DNA of 64,000 bases from Corynebacterium resistens DSM 45100 (GTDB lineage Bacteria > Actinomycetota > Actinomycetes > Mycobacteriales > Mycobacteriaceae): the NCBI RefSeq assembly GCF_000177535.2, contig NC_015673.1, positions 2,480,001 through 2,544,000 on the forward strand. The letters are read 5' to 3'. The notes beneath the pieces are model-generated. The model was not told the DNA's origin. It saw only the letters and a list, made by a program, of their open reading frames with translations, and searched no databases. Positions 17,497 to 26,603 of this stretch are shown in pieces (within the stretch, counting starts at the first letter, position 1; the number at the start of each line of letters is the position of its first letter). The position numbers and the translations under genes are program-made.

Positions 17497-18432
17497 GTGA
17501 AAGACCCGACTCGTATCCCGTCACTCATGGCTACATTGCAAGAGGCCTGGGAAGCACAACCCCATCTATCTCTCCCCCTCTTGCTCCATCAGCTCCAGGG
17601 CGCAGGAATTACCGCTACCAGCACAGACGACGATCTCGCTGAACTCCTCCAACACCAGCTGGCCACTCATCCCCTCTTTATTACCGACGCCAACCTCACC
17701 CACCGCGCCTACATCGTTGAGACAACAAGCCCCGCGCGGCGGATCATCCTTAGCGGAAATTCGATAGCAGTCCTCCCCTTAGCAGGCAGTTCAGCCTATT
17801 CGATGCACTCCCATCCCCGTGCTCAGAAGTTGGCTGCCCCTATCAATGAAACACCCCCTGCCACCCCCGGCCAGCGCACCTCAACAGGAAAGCGCGCCCC
17901 CCTTCCACACTCAAGCCCTGAGGTTCCCCAGCCAACCGCGTGGCATTTCAGTAGCGTACGCACCTGTCGCGTGAGCTACCCACTGGTCATCATCGGCGAA
18001 GGTAGCATTTCCCACCACCTTGGCGTAGTGACCAGCATCAGCCCGGCAAGTTTCCCCGCAGAGTTTGCCGAGATCAGCCAGGGCATCCTTCCGTGGATCC
18101 CATTGCCCGGCACTGCTTCGTCTGACCTCGCATCGTCTGATCTCACGTCACCTTCATCAGGGGAGGAACGGCTGTTTCATTGCACCGATGGCACACTCAT
18201 TCTTCTTGGCCGCCACTTCGTGGTTTTTTCTATCAGGCGCCGCGCCGTATCCACCTCCGCTTCCCCATGGTCTCGCGCAGACATCAGGGTGACGGAGCAC
18301 GCCCCGTCATCGCACTCACTCAACACGACGGCACCCTTGCGCACTGACACGCGCTATGAACTTGTGATCGAAACCCCTCAAGGCGAAACCTATATTTCAC
18401 CTGCACTGGATTGGGCGATCCGCACGCGGTAG
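17497..18432 (+). CDS. Hypothetical protein, 311 residues
   Basis: I do not recognise a family. The GTG start at 17497 is preceded by AAGGTG. The protein has an N-terminal helical region (residues ~5-55, LMATLQEAWEAQPHLSLPLLL...) that could be a small winged-helix-like domain, then a beta-rich middle (THRAYIVETTSPARRIILSGNSIAVLPL), a Pro/Thr/Ser-rich disordered insert (~110-150), and a second beta-rich part with RCRVSYPLVIIGEG-like strands. No signal peptide and no membrane helix are seen. It stands alone and ends before a strong terminator. Codon use matches the neighbours, so it is probably real and native. Confidence 0.65.
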   Translation: MKDPTRIPSLMATLQEAWEAQPHLSLPLLLHQLQGAGITATSTDDDLAELLQHQLATHPLFITDANLTHRAYIVETTSPARRIILSGNSIAVLPLAGSSAYSMHSHPRAQKLAAPINETPPATPGQRTSTGKRAPLPHSSPEVPQPTAWHFSSVRTCRVSYPLVIIGEGSISHHLGVVTSISPASFPAEFAEISQGILPWIPLPGTASSDLASSDLTSPSSGEERLFHCTDGTLILLGRHFVVFSIRRRAVSTSASPWSRADIRVTEHAPSSHSLNTTAPLRTDTRYELVIETPQGETYISPALDWAIRTR

Positions 18433-18503
18433 CTGTTTCCCCTAGGTCCCGGTAGTAGGACCAACCCCACACACCAAGCCCCCCCTCCCCCTTTCAACAA
18501 CCA

Positions 18504-18539
18504 AAAAGGGACCTGCAGCACAAACTGCAGATCCCTTTT
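18504..18539 (+). terminator. Hairpin terminator after the 17497-18432 gene
   Basis: AAAAGGGA (18504-18511) pairs with TCCCTTTT (18532-18539); CTGCAG (18513-18518) pairs with CTGCAG (18525-18530) across one mismatch, loop CACAAA. The rest of the 306-bp gap to the next gene shows no other feature. Confidence 0.85.
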
Positions 18540-18738
18540 CCACTCAAAGGCTCACTTCATCTCATCCAATGAAGCACGCCCACCCCACGGCAACCGCAAG
18601 AGCAACTTGTACCCTCACCGTCGCCACCGAGCGGGAACCGCCACGTAGCAAGCGCGCCCTAACACGCTCACCACGCAGTGGTACTCACCCCAGCAACCGG
18701 ATAACTTCACAGCCACCGGAGTGAGAATTCAGGTGTTT

Positions 18739-21700
18739 CTAGCTTTCGCGACGGCGGCGCAGTGCCAGTAGAGCACCACCAACGGCCAGAGCCAGAACAG
18801 CTGCACCCAAGGTGACAGCCACACCGGATACACCGGTCATAGCCAGCTGGCCACCGCGGTTGCCCTGGTCGGCAGCGTTGTCACCAGTGTTGGACTGACC
18901 CGCACCAGCGTTGCCACCTTGGTTAGCAGCACCGTTATCACCAGCGTTGCCAGTGTTACCCGCGCCGTTGTTACCAGTGTTTCCACCCTTATCAGCGCCA
19001 GCATTACCGGCACCCGGCTTACCTGGCTTTGCCTCACCTGGCTTGCCCGGCTTCGCAGGAGCACCAGGCTTACCTGGTGTGGAAGATCCATGTCCACCGT
19101 TGTTACCCAAGGAGCCACCGATCAAACCACCGATGATGCCGCCACCAATCAGGCCTGGGATCAATCCATCAGAAGAACCAAGGGAGCCTGAATTGTCGCC
19201 ACCCGGTAGGGAACCGTCCCCACCCGGCTCGCCCGGGGTCTTAGGATCTTCAACGGTCACGGTGACTTTATCAATGACATTGCCCTCGGGATCCTTGACC
19301 ACAACAGTGATCTTGTCACCCGGCTTAGCATCGTCGTCAATGTCAACCTTGATATTGCCCTTATCGTCGATAATGGCCTTGCCTGGACCCTCAGTCTCAA
19401 CGGTAGTGCCCTCCTTGACCGGACCACCGTCATTTGGCAGCGTCAGTTCATCGCCAGGCTTACCGGAGCCATCCTTCCAATCCGGCTGATCAACAGGAGC
19501 ATCAGGCTGACCAACAGTCACGGTCACATCAACGGTGTCCTTAGTGCCGTCTGGGTAGGTCACCTCAACCGGAACAGTGATCTTGTCACCAGACTTCGCA
19601 TCCTTTGGAACCTTCACGGTGACCTCACCGGTCTTCGGATCAACCGTCACACCATCCGGGCCATTAGCACCAGGAGCGAACGTCGTGCCCTCAGGAGCAG
19701 TAGTCGGGTTACCGTCCTTGTCCTTAAAGCTCGGAGCAGGAACCTTCACCTCATTGCCCGGCTTACCAGAACCACCCTCGTACTTAGGCTCGAACTTATC
19801 CTTGTCCTGATCAACAGGAGCATCAGGCTGACCAACAGTCACGGTCACATCAACGGTGTCCTTAGTGCCGTCTGGGTAGGTCACCTCAACCGGAACAGTG
19901 ATCTTGTCACCAGACTTCGCATCCTTTGGAACCTTCACGGTGACCTCACCGGTCTTCGGATCAACCGTCACACCATCCGGGCCATTAGCACCAGGAGCGA
20001 ACGTCGTGCCCTCAGGAGCAGTAGTCGGGTTACCGTCCTTGTCCTTAAAGCTCGGAGCAGGAACCTTCACCTCATTGCCCGGCTTACCAGAACCACCCTC
20101 GTACTTAGGCTCGAACTTATCCTTGTCCTGATCAACAGGAGCATCAGGCTGACCAACAGTCACGGTCACATCAACGGTGTCCTTAGTGCCGTCTGGGTAG
20201 GTCACCTCAACCGGAACAGTGATCTTGTCACCAGACTTCGCATCCTTTGGAACCTTCACGGTGACCTCACCGGTCTTCGGATCAACCGTCACACCATCCG
20301 GGCCATTAGCACCAGGAGCGAACGTCGTGCCCTCAGGAGCAGTAGTCGGGTTACCGTCCTTGTCCTTAAAGCTCGGAGCAGGAACCTTCACCTCATTGCC
20401 CGGCTTACCAGAACCACCCTCGTACTTAGGCTCGAACTTATCCTTGTCCTGATCAACAGGAGCATCAGGCTGACCAACAGTCACGGTCACATCAACGGTG
20501 TCCTTAGTGCCGTCTGGGTAGGTCACCTCAACCGGAACAGTGATCTTGTCACCAGACTTCGCATCCTTTGGAACCTTCACGGTGACCTCACCGGTCTTCG
20601 GATCAACCGTCACACCATCCGGGCCATTAGCACCAGGAGCGAACGTCGTGCCCTCAGGAGCAGTAGTCGGGTTACCGTCCTTGTCCTTAAAGCTCGGAGC
20701 AGGAACCTTCACCTCATTGCCCGGCTTACCAGAACCACCCTCGTACTTAGGCTCGAACTTATCCTTGTCCTGATCAACAGGAGCATCAGGCTGACCAACA
20801 GTCACGGTCACATCAACGGTGTCCTTAGTGCCGTCTGGGTAGGTCACCTCAACCGGAACAGTGATCTTGTCACCAGACTTCGCATCCTTTGGAACCTTCA
20901 CGGTGACCTCACCGGTCTTCGGATCAACCGTCACACCATCCGGGCCATTAGCACCAGGAGCGAACGTCGTGCCCTCAGGAGCAGTAGTCGGGTTACCGTC
21001 CTTGTCCTTAAAGCTCGGAGCAGGAACCTTCACCTCATTGCCCGGCTTACCAGAACCACCCTCGTACTTAGGCTCGAACTTATCCTTGTCCTGATCAACA
21101 GGAGCATCAGGCTGACCAACAGTCACGGTCACATCAACGGTGTCCTTAGTGCCGTCTGGGTAGGTCACCTCAACCGGAACAGTGATCTTGTCACCAGACT
21201 TCGCATCCTTTGGAACCTTCACGGTGACCTCACCGGTCTTCGGATCAACCGTCACACCATCCGGGCCATTAGCACCAGGAGCGAACGTCGTGCCCTCAGG
21301 AGCAGTAGTCGGGTTACCGTCCTTGTCCTTAAAGCTCGGAGCAGGAACCTTCACCTCATTGCCCGGCTTACCAGAACCACCCTCGTACTTAGGCTCGAAC
21401 TCAGACGCTTGACCCTTTTCCACCAGGACGGACCACGCGGCAACGTCGTTGTTACCAGAGACCACTACAACGTTGTAGTTGTCGCCATTCGCAGCATCCG
21501 CAGGGATGTCGAAGGTACAAGCCGCGACTTGATCCTTGGCAGACTTGGATTGATCAAGTTCGCAGGTCTTGACGACCTTACCGTTCTTGTCTCGCCATTC
21601 GATTCTCGACGGCAGGCTCGACAGGTCGCCGCTAAACTCTGGTGTCACCTTAGTGCCCGGAGAAGCAAGCTTGTCGGTCGCGTTGTAGTCAGCCTTGATA

Positions 21701-23124
21701 GACACCGGTGCGTACGGCATGAGCGCGTATTCGACATTGTAGAGCGAGTTCACAGGCTTGCCGTAGCGAGGCTTGTCCTGATCCTCAATACGCGAGGTGA
21801 CGGTCTGGTTCTCAGCTGGAGCGGCAGAAGCTGGCTTGATATTACCGCCACCATTGAACGTCTGGAACAACGGGGTGTGGAAGCCCGTGTAGCCGTTCTG
21901 GACCTCACCCTTCTTGTTCTCCACCCACACGAACACGTGGTTTGGGTTAAGGAAGTCCTCACGAGTCTGGTTCTTGTCGGTGTAGTCACCGAAACGGAGA
22001 GAGTAATTACCTTTGGCATCCGTCTTACCGTAGACGGTCTTGAGAATGTACTCGGGGTGTTCCTCGAGCATCTTCTTAGTCTCTTCGGCTAGCTTGTTCG
22101 GATCGTCGTCCTTAAACCGCTCATGCAGTTTCGCATTTGCTGCGGCGCCGTCCTTGGTCAGGGTGGAAGCATACACGGTGTAGCCGTCAGCCTTTGGATC
22201 CTTGGGCTCGTTTTTCGGGCCAGTTGCCCCGAACCCGTTGTCCGGCGAGCCACCGGTTTCAAGCCACACCGTACCCGAAAGGACATTTGACTCACCCAAC
22301 TGAACGGACGGGTTATCGATTGGCCCCTTTGGATCCTCTACCAGTTTTTCTCCCTTAGCGGCCATCCAACTGGTCTCATGATTCGGCGGAACCTCACGCA
22401 TCAGCGCCGCCATGCCCTGCATGTTGCCACCAGCAACAACAAAAGAGCCCAAAGGCGCTTCGGCTGGAGCAACGAAGGATCCGGGGATGAAGCCGTTGAC
22501 CTGGCGGAGCATCTCAATGCGGCTACCACGTGCATTGGTGTACGGCTCAACCCAGATACGCTGCTTCTGGTTAGCCCTGGCCGAATAAGTGTGCTCTTTA
22601 CCCAGCTTGTCCGTCCAAGTAATGCCCTTACCTTTCATGCCGAATGCGAAGGTGCCCTGACCGCCGTTACCAGCGACAACGTCAGGCAGGGTGTGGGTCT
22701 TTGCACTGTAGATCGGCGAGTAGGAGCCGTCTCCGTCACGGAACTGTGCGTAAACCGTTATGCCATCCAGTGGGACGTTACCGTTCGCGAGGGTGGAGCT
22801 CGGGTTACCCTTGAGGCCATTCAGGTACACGTGACCGGAAATAAGGCCCTTACCCACACCGTGCGCGTCAGTAAGGTTAGCAGCTTTGGTCACACGGCCA
22901 CTAGCAATCGCATCAGCATCGATAATCTGATTGGTTTGAGTTGGAGCGTTAGTCTGCGCAACCGCAGCTGGCAGCGCCACCTGCACCTGGACAACAACCG
23001 TGCCCGTGGTCGCCAGCATCAATACTGCCGCTGCACCAGCAACGGACTTCATCTTGTCGGAGAAACCGAGCGCGAATGCGCTCGATCCGGCGTTACGAGC
23101 CTTACGGCCTCGCAAATTAGCCAT
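18739..23124 (-). CDS. Large cell-wall-anchored surface protein with six near-identical Rib/YPDG-type repeats and LAMTG sorting signal
   Basis: A 1461-residue surface adhesin candidate. The ATG at 23124 follows GAAAGGA by 8 bases and is preferred over an upstream in-frame start. Residues ~25-55 are a signal peptide. About 560 residues of unique N-terminal region follow, with SpaA/Cna-like features (VYLNGLKGNP, TDAKGNYSLRFGDY). Then come six 107-residue repeats carrying VEVTYPDGTKDTVDVTVTV, typical of Rib/alpha-like YPDG domains. After a diverged seventh domain there is a Gly/Pro/Asn-rich wall-spanning segment. The C-terminus is LAMTG, a hydrophobic helix and RRRRES. LAXTG is the motif used by class E sortases of actinobacteria. 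No sortase gene is in the window. Function is probably adhesion or a stalk that holds the N-domain away from the cell. Confidence 0.88.
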   Translation of the reverse strand: MANLRGRKARNAGSSAFALGFSDKMKSVAGAAAVLMLATTGTVVVQVQVALPAAVAQTNAPTQTNQIIDADAIASGRVTKAANLTDAHGVGKGLISGHVYLNGLKGNPSSTLANGNVPLDGITVYAQFRDGDGSYSPIYSAKTHTLPDVVAGNGGQGTFAFGMKGKGITWTDKLGKEHTYSARANQKQRIWVEPYTNARGSRIEMLRQVNGFIPGSFVAPAEAPLGSFVVAGGNMQGMAALMREVPPNHETSWMAAKGEKLVEDPKGPIDNPSVQLGESNVLSGTVWLETGGSPDNGFGATGPKNEPKDPKADGYTVYASTLTKDGAAANAKLHERFKDDDPNKLAEETKKMLEEHPEYILKTVYGKTDAKGNYSLRFGDYTDKNQTREDFLNPNHVFVWVENKKGEVQNGYTGFHTPLFQTFNGGGNIKPASAAPAENQTVTSRIEDQDKPRYGKPVNSLYNVEYALMPYAPVSIKADYNATDKLASPGTKVTPEFSGDLSSLPSRIEWRDKNGKVVKTCELDQSKSAKDQVAACTFDIPADAANGDNYNVVVVSGNNDVAAWSVLVEKGQASEFEPKYEGGSGKPGNEVKVPAPSFKDKDGNPTTAPEGTTFAPGANGPDGVTVDPKTGEVTVKVPKDAKSGDKITVPVEVTYPDGTKDTVDVTVTVGQPDAPVDQDKDKFEPKYEGGSGKPGNEVKVPAPSFKDKDGNPTTAPEGTTFAPGANGPDGVTVDPKTGEVTVKVPKDAKSGDKITVPVEVTYPDGTKDTVDVTVTVGQPDAPVDQDKDKFEPKYEGGSGKPGNEVKVPAPSFKDKDGNPTTAPEGTTFAPGANGPDGVTVDPKTGEVTVKVPKDAKSGDKITVPVEVTYPDGTKDTVDVTVTVGQPDAPVDQDKDKFEPKYEGGSGKPGNEVKVPAPSFKDKDGNPTTAPEGTTFAPGANGPDGVTVDPKTGEVTVKVPKDAKSGDKITVPVEVTYPDGTKDTVDVTVTVGQPDAPVDQDKDKFEPKYEGGSGKPGNEVKVPAPSFKDKDGNPTTAPEGTTFAPGANGPDGVTVDPKTGEVTVKVPKDAKSGDKITVPVEVTYPDGTKDTVDVTVTVGQPDAPVDQDKDKFEPKYEGGSGKPGNEVKVPAPSFKDKDGNPTTAPEGTTFAPGANGPDGVTVDPKTGEVTVKVPKDAKSGDKITVPVEVTYPDGTKDTVDVTVTVGQPDAPVDQPDWKDGSGKPGDELTLPNDGGPVKEGTTVETEGPGKAIIDDKGNIKVDIDDDAKPGDKITVVVKDPEGNVIDKVTVTVEDPKTPGEPGGDGSLPGGDNSGSLGSSDGLIPGLIGGGIIGGLIGGSLGNNGGHGSSTPGKPGAPAKPGKPGEAKPGKPGAGNAGADKGGNTGNNGAGNTGNAGDNGAANQGGNAGAGQSNTGDNAADQGNRGGQLAMTGVSGVAVTLGAAVLALAVGGALLALRRRRES
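19486..21399 (-). repeat. Six tandem 321-bp coding repeats
   Basis: Six units of 321 bp (107 codons) lie in tandem; the last unit lacks its final four codons (DKDK replaced by PDWK). The same third-position choices recur in every copy, so the units are nearly or fully identical in DNA, which means recent amplification or gene conversion. Copy number is expected to vary between strains and to be error-prone in short-read assemblies. Confidence 0.95.
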
Positions 23125-23473
23125 ATCGTGTCCTTTCAAAAGACGAAAATGCCGGTGTGGGCCGGCTTCGAGCAAAGTGGCGTCACACAAAGAGAAGTGG
23201 TGCCCGGGATACAGATCGCCGTTACTAGGGTGACGAGCTGGAGCCCCGTTCCTCGAAAGTGAAGCCTTTGAGTTAGGTTGCCCTCACGGTTGAAAGATGT
23301 GACGAAAACCTGAACAGTTGCTGATAATACCCGTTGAGCTTACAAATGAAAGCGCAAGACATATTGTTTTTCTAGTCTCATAACTAGAGGATTCAAATTA
23401 ATGCTTTTTTAAGAGCTTAAGCACCAAAGCACGACCGCTTCTACCAGCGTATATAGGTAAAACAAGGTCTCCC
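23125..23473. promoter_or_regulatory. Upstream region of the large surface protein; possible DtxR-like half site
   Basis: About 350 bp with no gene. TTAGGTTGCCCT at 23273-23284 resembles one half of the corynebacterial DtxR box (TTAGGTTAGSCTAACCTAA), but the second half is poor (CAC instead of AACC). The remainder up to the IS110 region is AT-rich, including a run near 23395-23415. Confidence 0.3.
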
Positions 23474-23501
23474 TTGAACAAGGAGCGGGGCGCCCTATAT
23501 A
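23474..23501 (+). promoter_or_regulatory. Putative promoter reading into the IS110 noncoding region
   Basis: TTGAAC (23474-23479), a 16-base spacer and TATATA (23496-23501) form a sigma-A-like promoter. The expected start near 23508 would give a ~355-nt leader before the recombinase ATG at 23864, long enough to contain a bridge RNA. Confidence 0.5.
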
Positions 23502-23529
23502 TGGCACAACTCACACTTAATCATGCTTA

Positions 23530-23830
23530 TTTCCCATTACGTTGTTAGCAGTTCCGCTTGAAGGAGCCTAGGGTTCGTACTCCTAGCCCCATGCTGGGGC
23601 AGGCTATGTTTATCTGCGTTCCTTCTGCCTTGTGGCAGTGGAACTAGTCGCTGGCTTCGGTATGGCTTGTTTTCGTCCCTGTCTGAAAATGATCCGGGGG
23701 GTGATGCCGCCGAAGGCAGTGACATACTCCAGACTGCTAATAGGAACCTGACCCGCACAGTATGCGCGAGGTCTCAAAGTAATGTGGATGCCAGCGTGAA
23801 GTATGTCCGACCACCAGCGATGAAATAAGT
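23530..23830 (+). ncRNA. Candidate IS110 bridge RNA (limits approximate)
   Basis: Noncoding, between a putative promoter and the recombinase gene, as expected for the IS110 subgroup where the bridge RNA is coded upstream of the recombinase. Visible stems: AGCCCC/GGGGC near 23585-23600; GTTCC-tt-CTGCC-TTGT-GGCAG-t-GGAAC at 23618-23644, a stem with an internal loop; and a longer-range CTTCGG / CCGAAG pair enclosing about 45 bases (roughly 23655-23720). Stems with internal loops are the architecture of the target- and donor-binding loops in known bridge RNAs. Function is inferred from family knowledge, not shown. Confidence 0.45.
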
Positions 23831-23863
23831 CTCATACTCGTTTAATTCGCTAGGAGGTCTGGC

Positions 23864-25072
23864 ATGACCTACGACTATGTCATCGGCATGGACGTTGGCA
23901 AATACTTTCACCACGCTTGCGTCTTAGATATCGACGGCGCCCAAGTACTATCAAAGCGCATCAACCAAAACGAAAAGTCCCTGCGCACACTCTTTTCAAC
24001 GTTCAGCGCAAACGACCACAAGGTCCTTGTCGTCGTGGACCAGCCCAATAACATTGGGCGACTAACTGTCGCGGTTGCCCAAGATATCGGAATCGACGTG
24101 CGCTATCTTCCAGGTTTGGCTATGCGCCAACTCTCACGCATCCACGCTGGTAATGCCAAAACTGATATCCGGGATGCATATATCATCGCCCACGCTGCAC
24201 AGAACCTTCCGGAATCCCTCCGCAGTGTCGACCGCGTCGAAGAAGCCTTCCTCCAGTTGAAAGTCCTCAACGGCATCGACGAAGACTTAGCACGCTCCTA
24301 CACCAGGCTCATCAATCAGATTCGAAGTGCACTAGTTGGCTGCTACCCGCAATTCGAACAAGCCCTTCGCGGCCAAATAATCCACCGCAAGTGGGTTCTG
24401 CACCTACTTGCACGCTACGGCGGGCCCACCAAAATAAAGCGCCTCGGAAAAGCCAAAGCAGCTGCCTTTGCTCGACGCTATAAGGCACGCAATCCCGAGC
24501 CCGTCATCGACGCCATATTCGCTGCCATCTCTGAGCAAACAGTCGCCATTGCTGGTGCAAAATATGCCGAAATGGGCGTAGCAATGTCGGCGAAGGACGC
24601 GCTCTTAAAGCTCGAGCACCGCAAACAAATCGAGCAGGAAGTCATCGAACTCATCAACGACATCCCCCACACTCAAATCCTGCTATCCATGCCGGGAATC
24701 GGGCCGAAGACGGCTGCCCAAATTCTCATGACCGCGGGCGACATGTCCGGCTTCCCGACAGCTGGGCACCTAGCCTCTTACGCTGGCTTATCACCCCGAA
24801 CGAATCAGTCCGGAACCTCAATCATGTCGAACTCACTGAACAGAGCTGGCAATAAAAAATTAAAGAACGCCCTATGGCAATCATCTTTTGCATCCATCAG
24901 ATTCCACGAGCGTTCACGGCAATTCTATGAACGAAAGCGCCGTGAAGGCAAGAGACACAACGCCGCAGTAGTAGCACTAGCCCGCAGACGGCTCAACGTC
25001 CTACACGCCATGATGAGCAACCACGAGTACTACCGCGACCCCGACCAATCACAGGAAGTCAAAGCAGCCTAA
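23864..25072 (+). CDS. IS110-family recombinase (DEDD transposase)
   Basis: A 402-residue RuvC-like serine recombinase of the IS110 family. N-terminal DEDD domain: D10 (IGMDVGK), D59 (VVVDQPNNIG, in the place usually held by Glu), D101 and D104 (KTDIRDAYIIAHA). A coiled-coil spacer follows, then the C-terminal transposase_20 domain with MPGIGPKTAAQIL and ASYAGLSPRTNQSGTS, which includes the region of the catalytic serine. A strong AGGAGG lies 8-9 bases before the ATG. The frame is intact. The VDQP form of the second acidic site is, as far as I recall, common in actinobacterial members, so I do not take it as damage. Confidence 0.92.
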   Translation: MTYDYVIGMDVGKYFHHACVLDIDGAQVLSKRINQNEKSLRTLFSTFSANDHKVLVVVDQPNNIGRLTVAVAQDIGIDVRYLPGLAMRQLSRIHAGNAKTDIRDAYIIAHAAQNLPESLRSVDRVEEAFLQLKVLNGIDEDLARSYTRLINQIRSALVGCYPQFEQALRGQIIHRKWVLHLLARYGGPTKIKRLGKAKAAAFARRYKARNPEPVIDAIFAAISEQTVAIAGAKYAEMGVAMSAKDALLKLEHRKQIEQEVIELINDIPHTQILLSMPGIGPKTAAQILMTAGDMSGFPTAGHLASYAGLSPRTNQSGTSIMSNSLNRAGNKKLKNALWQSSFASIRFHERSRQFYERKRREGKRHNAAVVALARRRLNVLHAMMSNHEYYRDPDQSQEVKAA

Positions 25073-25087
25073 ACACCAAGAACCAAA

Positions 25088-25117
25088 TAGCCGACTGGGT
25101 AAAATCCCAGTCGGCTA
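25088..25117 (+). terminator. 12-bp perfect hairpin after the IS110 recombinase
   Basis: TAGCCGACTGGG (25088-25099) pairs perfectly with CCCAGTCGGCTA (25106-25117), loop TAAAAT. There is no T-run after it, so it may be a terminator of another type or a structured 3' end. Confidence 0.6.
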
Positions 25118-25438
25118 ACAGCCATGCCAGAAAACAACACGTCCAAACGGCCCCGGCTGAAAAACCAACCCCGGCAAATCCACCCGCGAGGTTGACAAAC
25201 TATATAGGAACACCCCCCTTAAGTGGGTTCAAGCTCAGGATGAGAAGCCTTAAGTTTTTAAACCACCTCGGGGAGCCCCATACCCACGGAGGTACTGCTC
25301 CCTCGAGGCGCTCACACCGCGGCAGTTGACTATTAGTGGTTCGCTACTCCCGTACTGCTTTGTTTTCCGCAAGCGAGTGCGATTAAACTGTCAGTGCTTC
25401 CGTAACCACGCACAGTGGCTAGCGCCGAAGCAAACCTT
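25118..25438. other. Noncoding gap between IS110 recombinase and tRNA-Ser(TGA)
   Basis: About 320 bp. It holds the right end of the IS110 element somewhere near 25200 and the promoter for the tRNA. No convincing ORF or further RNA gene was seen. Confidence 0.4.
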
Positions 25439-25526
25439 GGAAGTATGGCAGAGCGGCCGAATGCACTGGTCTTGAAAACCAGCGATGGGAAACCATCCGG
25501 GGGTTCAAATCCCTCTACTTCCGCCA
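25439..25526 (+). tRNA. tRNA-Ser (anticodon TGA)
   Basis: Type II tRNA: GGAAGTA (25439-25445) pairs with TACTTCC (25516-25522), discriminator G, CCA encoded (25524-25526), anticodon loop CTTGAAA gives TGA, T-arm GGTTCAAATCC intact. It is the third serine tRNA in the window. Confidence 0.96.
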
Positions 25527-25574
25527 AAAAATATTCATCCCCGCCCGCCCCGGCACATTGCTAGGGTGGGCGCC

Positions 25575-26603
25575 ATGGGCTTTGCAGACACAAACACCAC
25601 CACCCCAGACAACACAACCGCCTACGGGATTGTGCAGACGAATCCAGACGAGGCGGAGTCTCTGGAATGGAAAGAAATCGAAAAGCCGCTGCCAAGCGAA
25701 GGCGAAGCTCTTGTACGTGTGCGATTTGCTGGCGTGAACCGCGCGGATACCCTCCAGGCGCAGGGGCACTACCCGCCGCCGCAGGGTGTGACGGACGTGA
25801 TTGGGCTAGAGGTCACTGGTGTAATCGAGGATCCCAACGGCACCACCAAACCCGACGGCAGCGCGTGGAAAAAGGGTGAAGAAGTCGCAGCACTGTTGAG
25901 CGGCGGCGGATACGCCACGCACGTTGTGGTTCCTCAAGGCCAGCTGCTGCCGATTCCGGAAGGCTTTAGCCTCGCGCAAACCGCCAGCATCGTTGAAGTG
26001 GCATGCACCGTCTGGTCCAACCTCACCGATGTAGCCGGCATGAAACCAGACGATCGCGTTCTGCTGCACGGCGGTGGCGGCGGAATCGGAACCTTCGCCA
26101 CCCAATACGCCACAGCCATGGGCGCGGAAGTGGCCGTTACCGCAGGGAGCCAGGCAAAACTGGACGTGTGCCGCAACTACGGCGCGACCACGCTGATTAA
26201 CTATAGGGAACAAGACTTTGCCGCGGAGCTCAAGAAGCTCGGTGGCGCGGACATCATCCTGGACATCATCGGTGCAAAGTACCTAGACAGCAACGTCAAA
26301 GCGTTAGCCAAGGACGGTCGCCTCGTGATCATCGGCATGCAAGGCGGTGTAAAGGGGGAGTTGAACATCGGGCGCCTTCTTGCCAAGCGTGGCAGCATCC
26401 ACGCCACAGGTCTGCGCTACCGCGATATCGAGGACAAAGCGCGCATCGTCGCCGGCACCCAACGCGATATCTGGCCATTGCTGGCCGATGGCACGATCAC
26501 GCACCACATCGACCGCACCATGCCCGTCCAGGAAGCTGCCGCTGCACACAAAGCCCTGTTGAGCGGCGAAGTAACGGGAAAAATCGTCCTAGAAGTGAAC
26601 TAG
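25575..26603 (+). CDS. Quinone oxidoreductase-like protein (zinc-free MDR, PIG3 type)
   Basis: NAD(P)H-dependent quinone oxidoreductase of the medium-chain dehydrogenase superfamily, zinc-free zeta-crystallin/PIG3 group, 342 residues. Family marks are FAGVNRADTLQAQGHYPPP near the N-terminus and the nucleotide motif HGGGGGIGTFATQYA. No structural zinc cysteines are present. The ATG at 25575 is preferred; the longer frame would start inside the tRNA. It is the likely counterpart of M. tuberculosis Rv3777, which lies at the same place next to the arabinogalactan cluster. Its stop overlaps the stop of the convergent downstream gene by 4 bases. Confidence 0.88.
   Translation: MGFADTNTTTPDNTTAYGIVQTNPDEAESLEWKEIEKPLPSEGEALVRVRFAGVNRADTLQAQGHYPPPQGVTDVIGLEVTGVIEDPNGTTKPDGSAWKKGEEVAALLSGGGYATHVVVPQGQLLPIPEGFSLAQTASIVEVACTVWSNLTDVAGMKPDDRVLLHGGGGGIGTFATQYATAMGAEVAVTAGSQAKLDVCRNYGATTLINYREQDFAAELKKLGGADIILDIIGAKYLDSNVKALAKDGRLVIIGMQGGVKGELNIGRLLAKRGSIHATGLRYRDIEDKARIVAGTQRDIWPLLADGTITHHIDRTMPVQEAAAAHKALLSGEVTGKIVLEVN

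Larger units (their letters stand above)
23450..25210 (+). mobile_element. IS110-family element (approximate limits)
   Basis: The element contains one IS110 recombinase gene, a ~390-bp structured noncoding part upstream and ~130 bp downstream. IS110 elements have no terminal inverted repeats, so the ends cannot be set with certainty. The octamer TATATAGG occurs on both sides (about 23451 and 25201) and may mark or lie near the two ends; this is a guess. A 12-bp perfect hairpin (25088-25117) follows the recombinase. Confidence 0.6.

Noticed and set aside
19486..21399. Regular 321-bp repeats as a CRISPR array
   Set aside because: The repeats are contiguous, in frame and code for protein domains; there are no spacers and no cas genes.
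21409..23262. Long plus-strand frames (21409-22092 and 22378-23262) antisense to the surface protein
   Set aside because: The minus-strand gene has signal peptide, repeats and sorting signal; the antisense frames have none and no SD.
23273..23291. DtxR/iron box upstream of the large surface protein
   Set aside because: Only the first half fits the consensus; kept as a weak note, not as a site.
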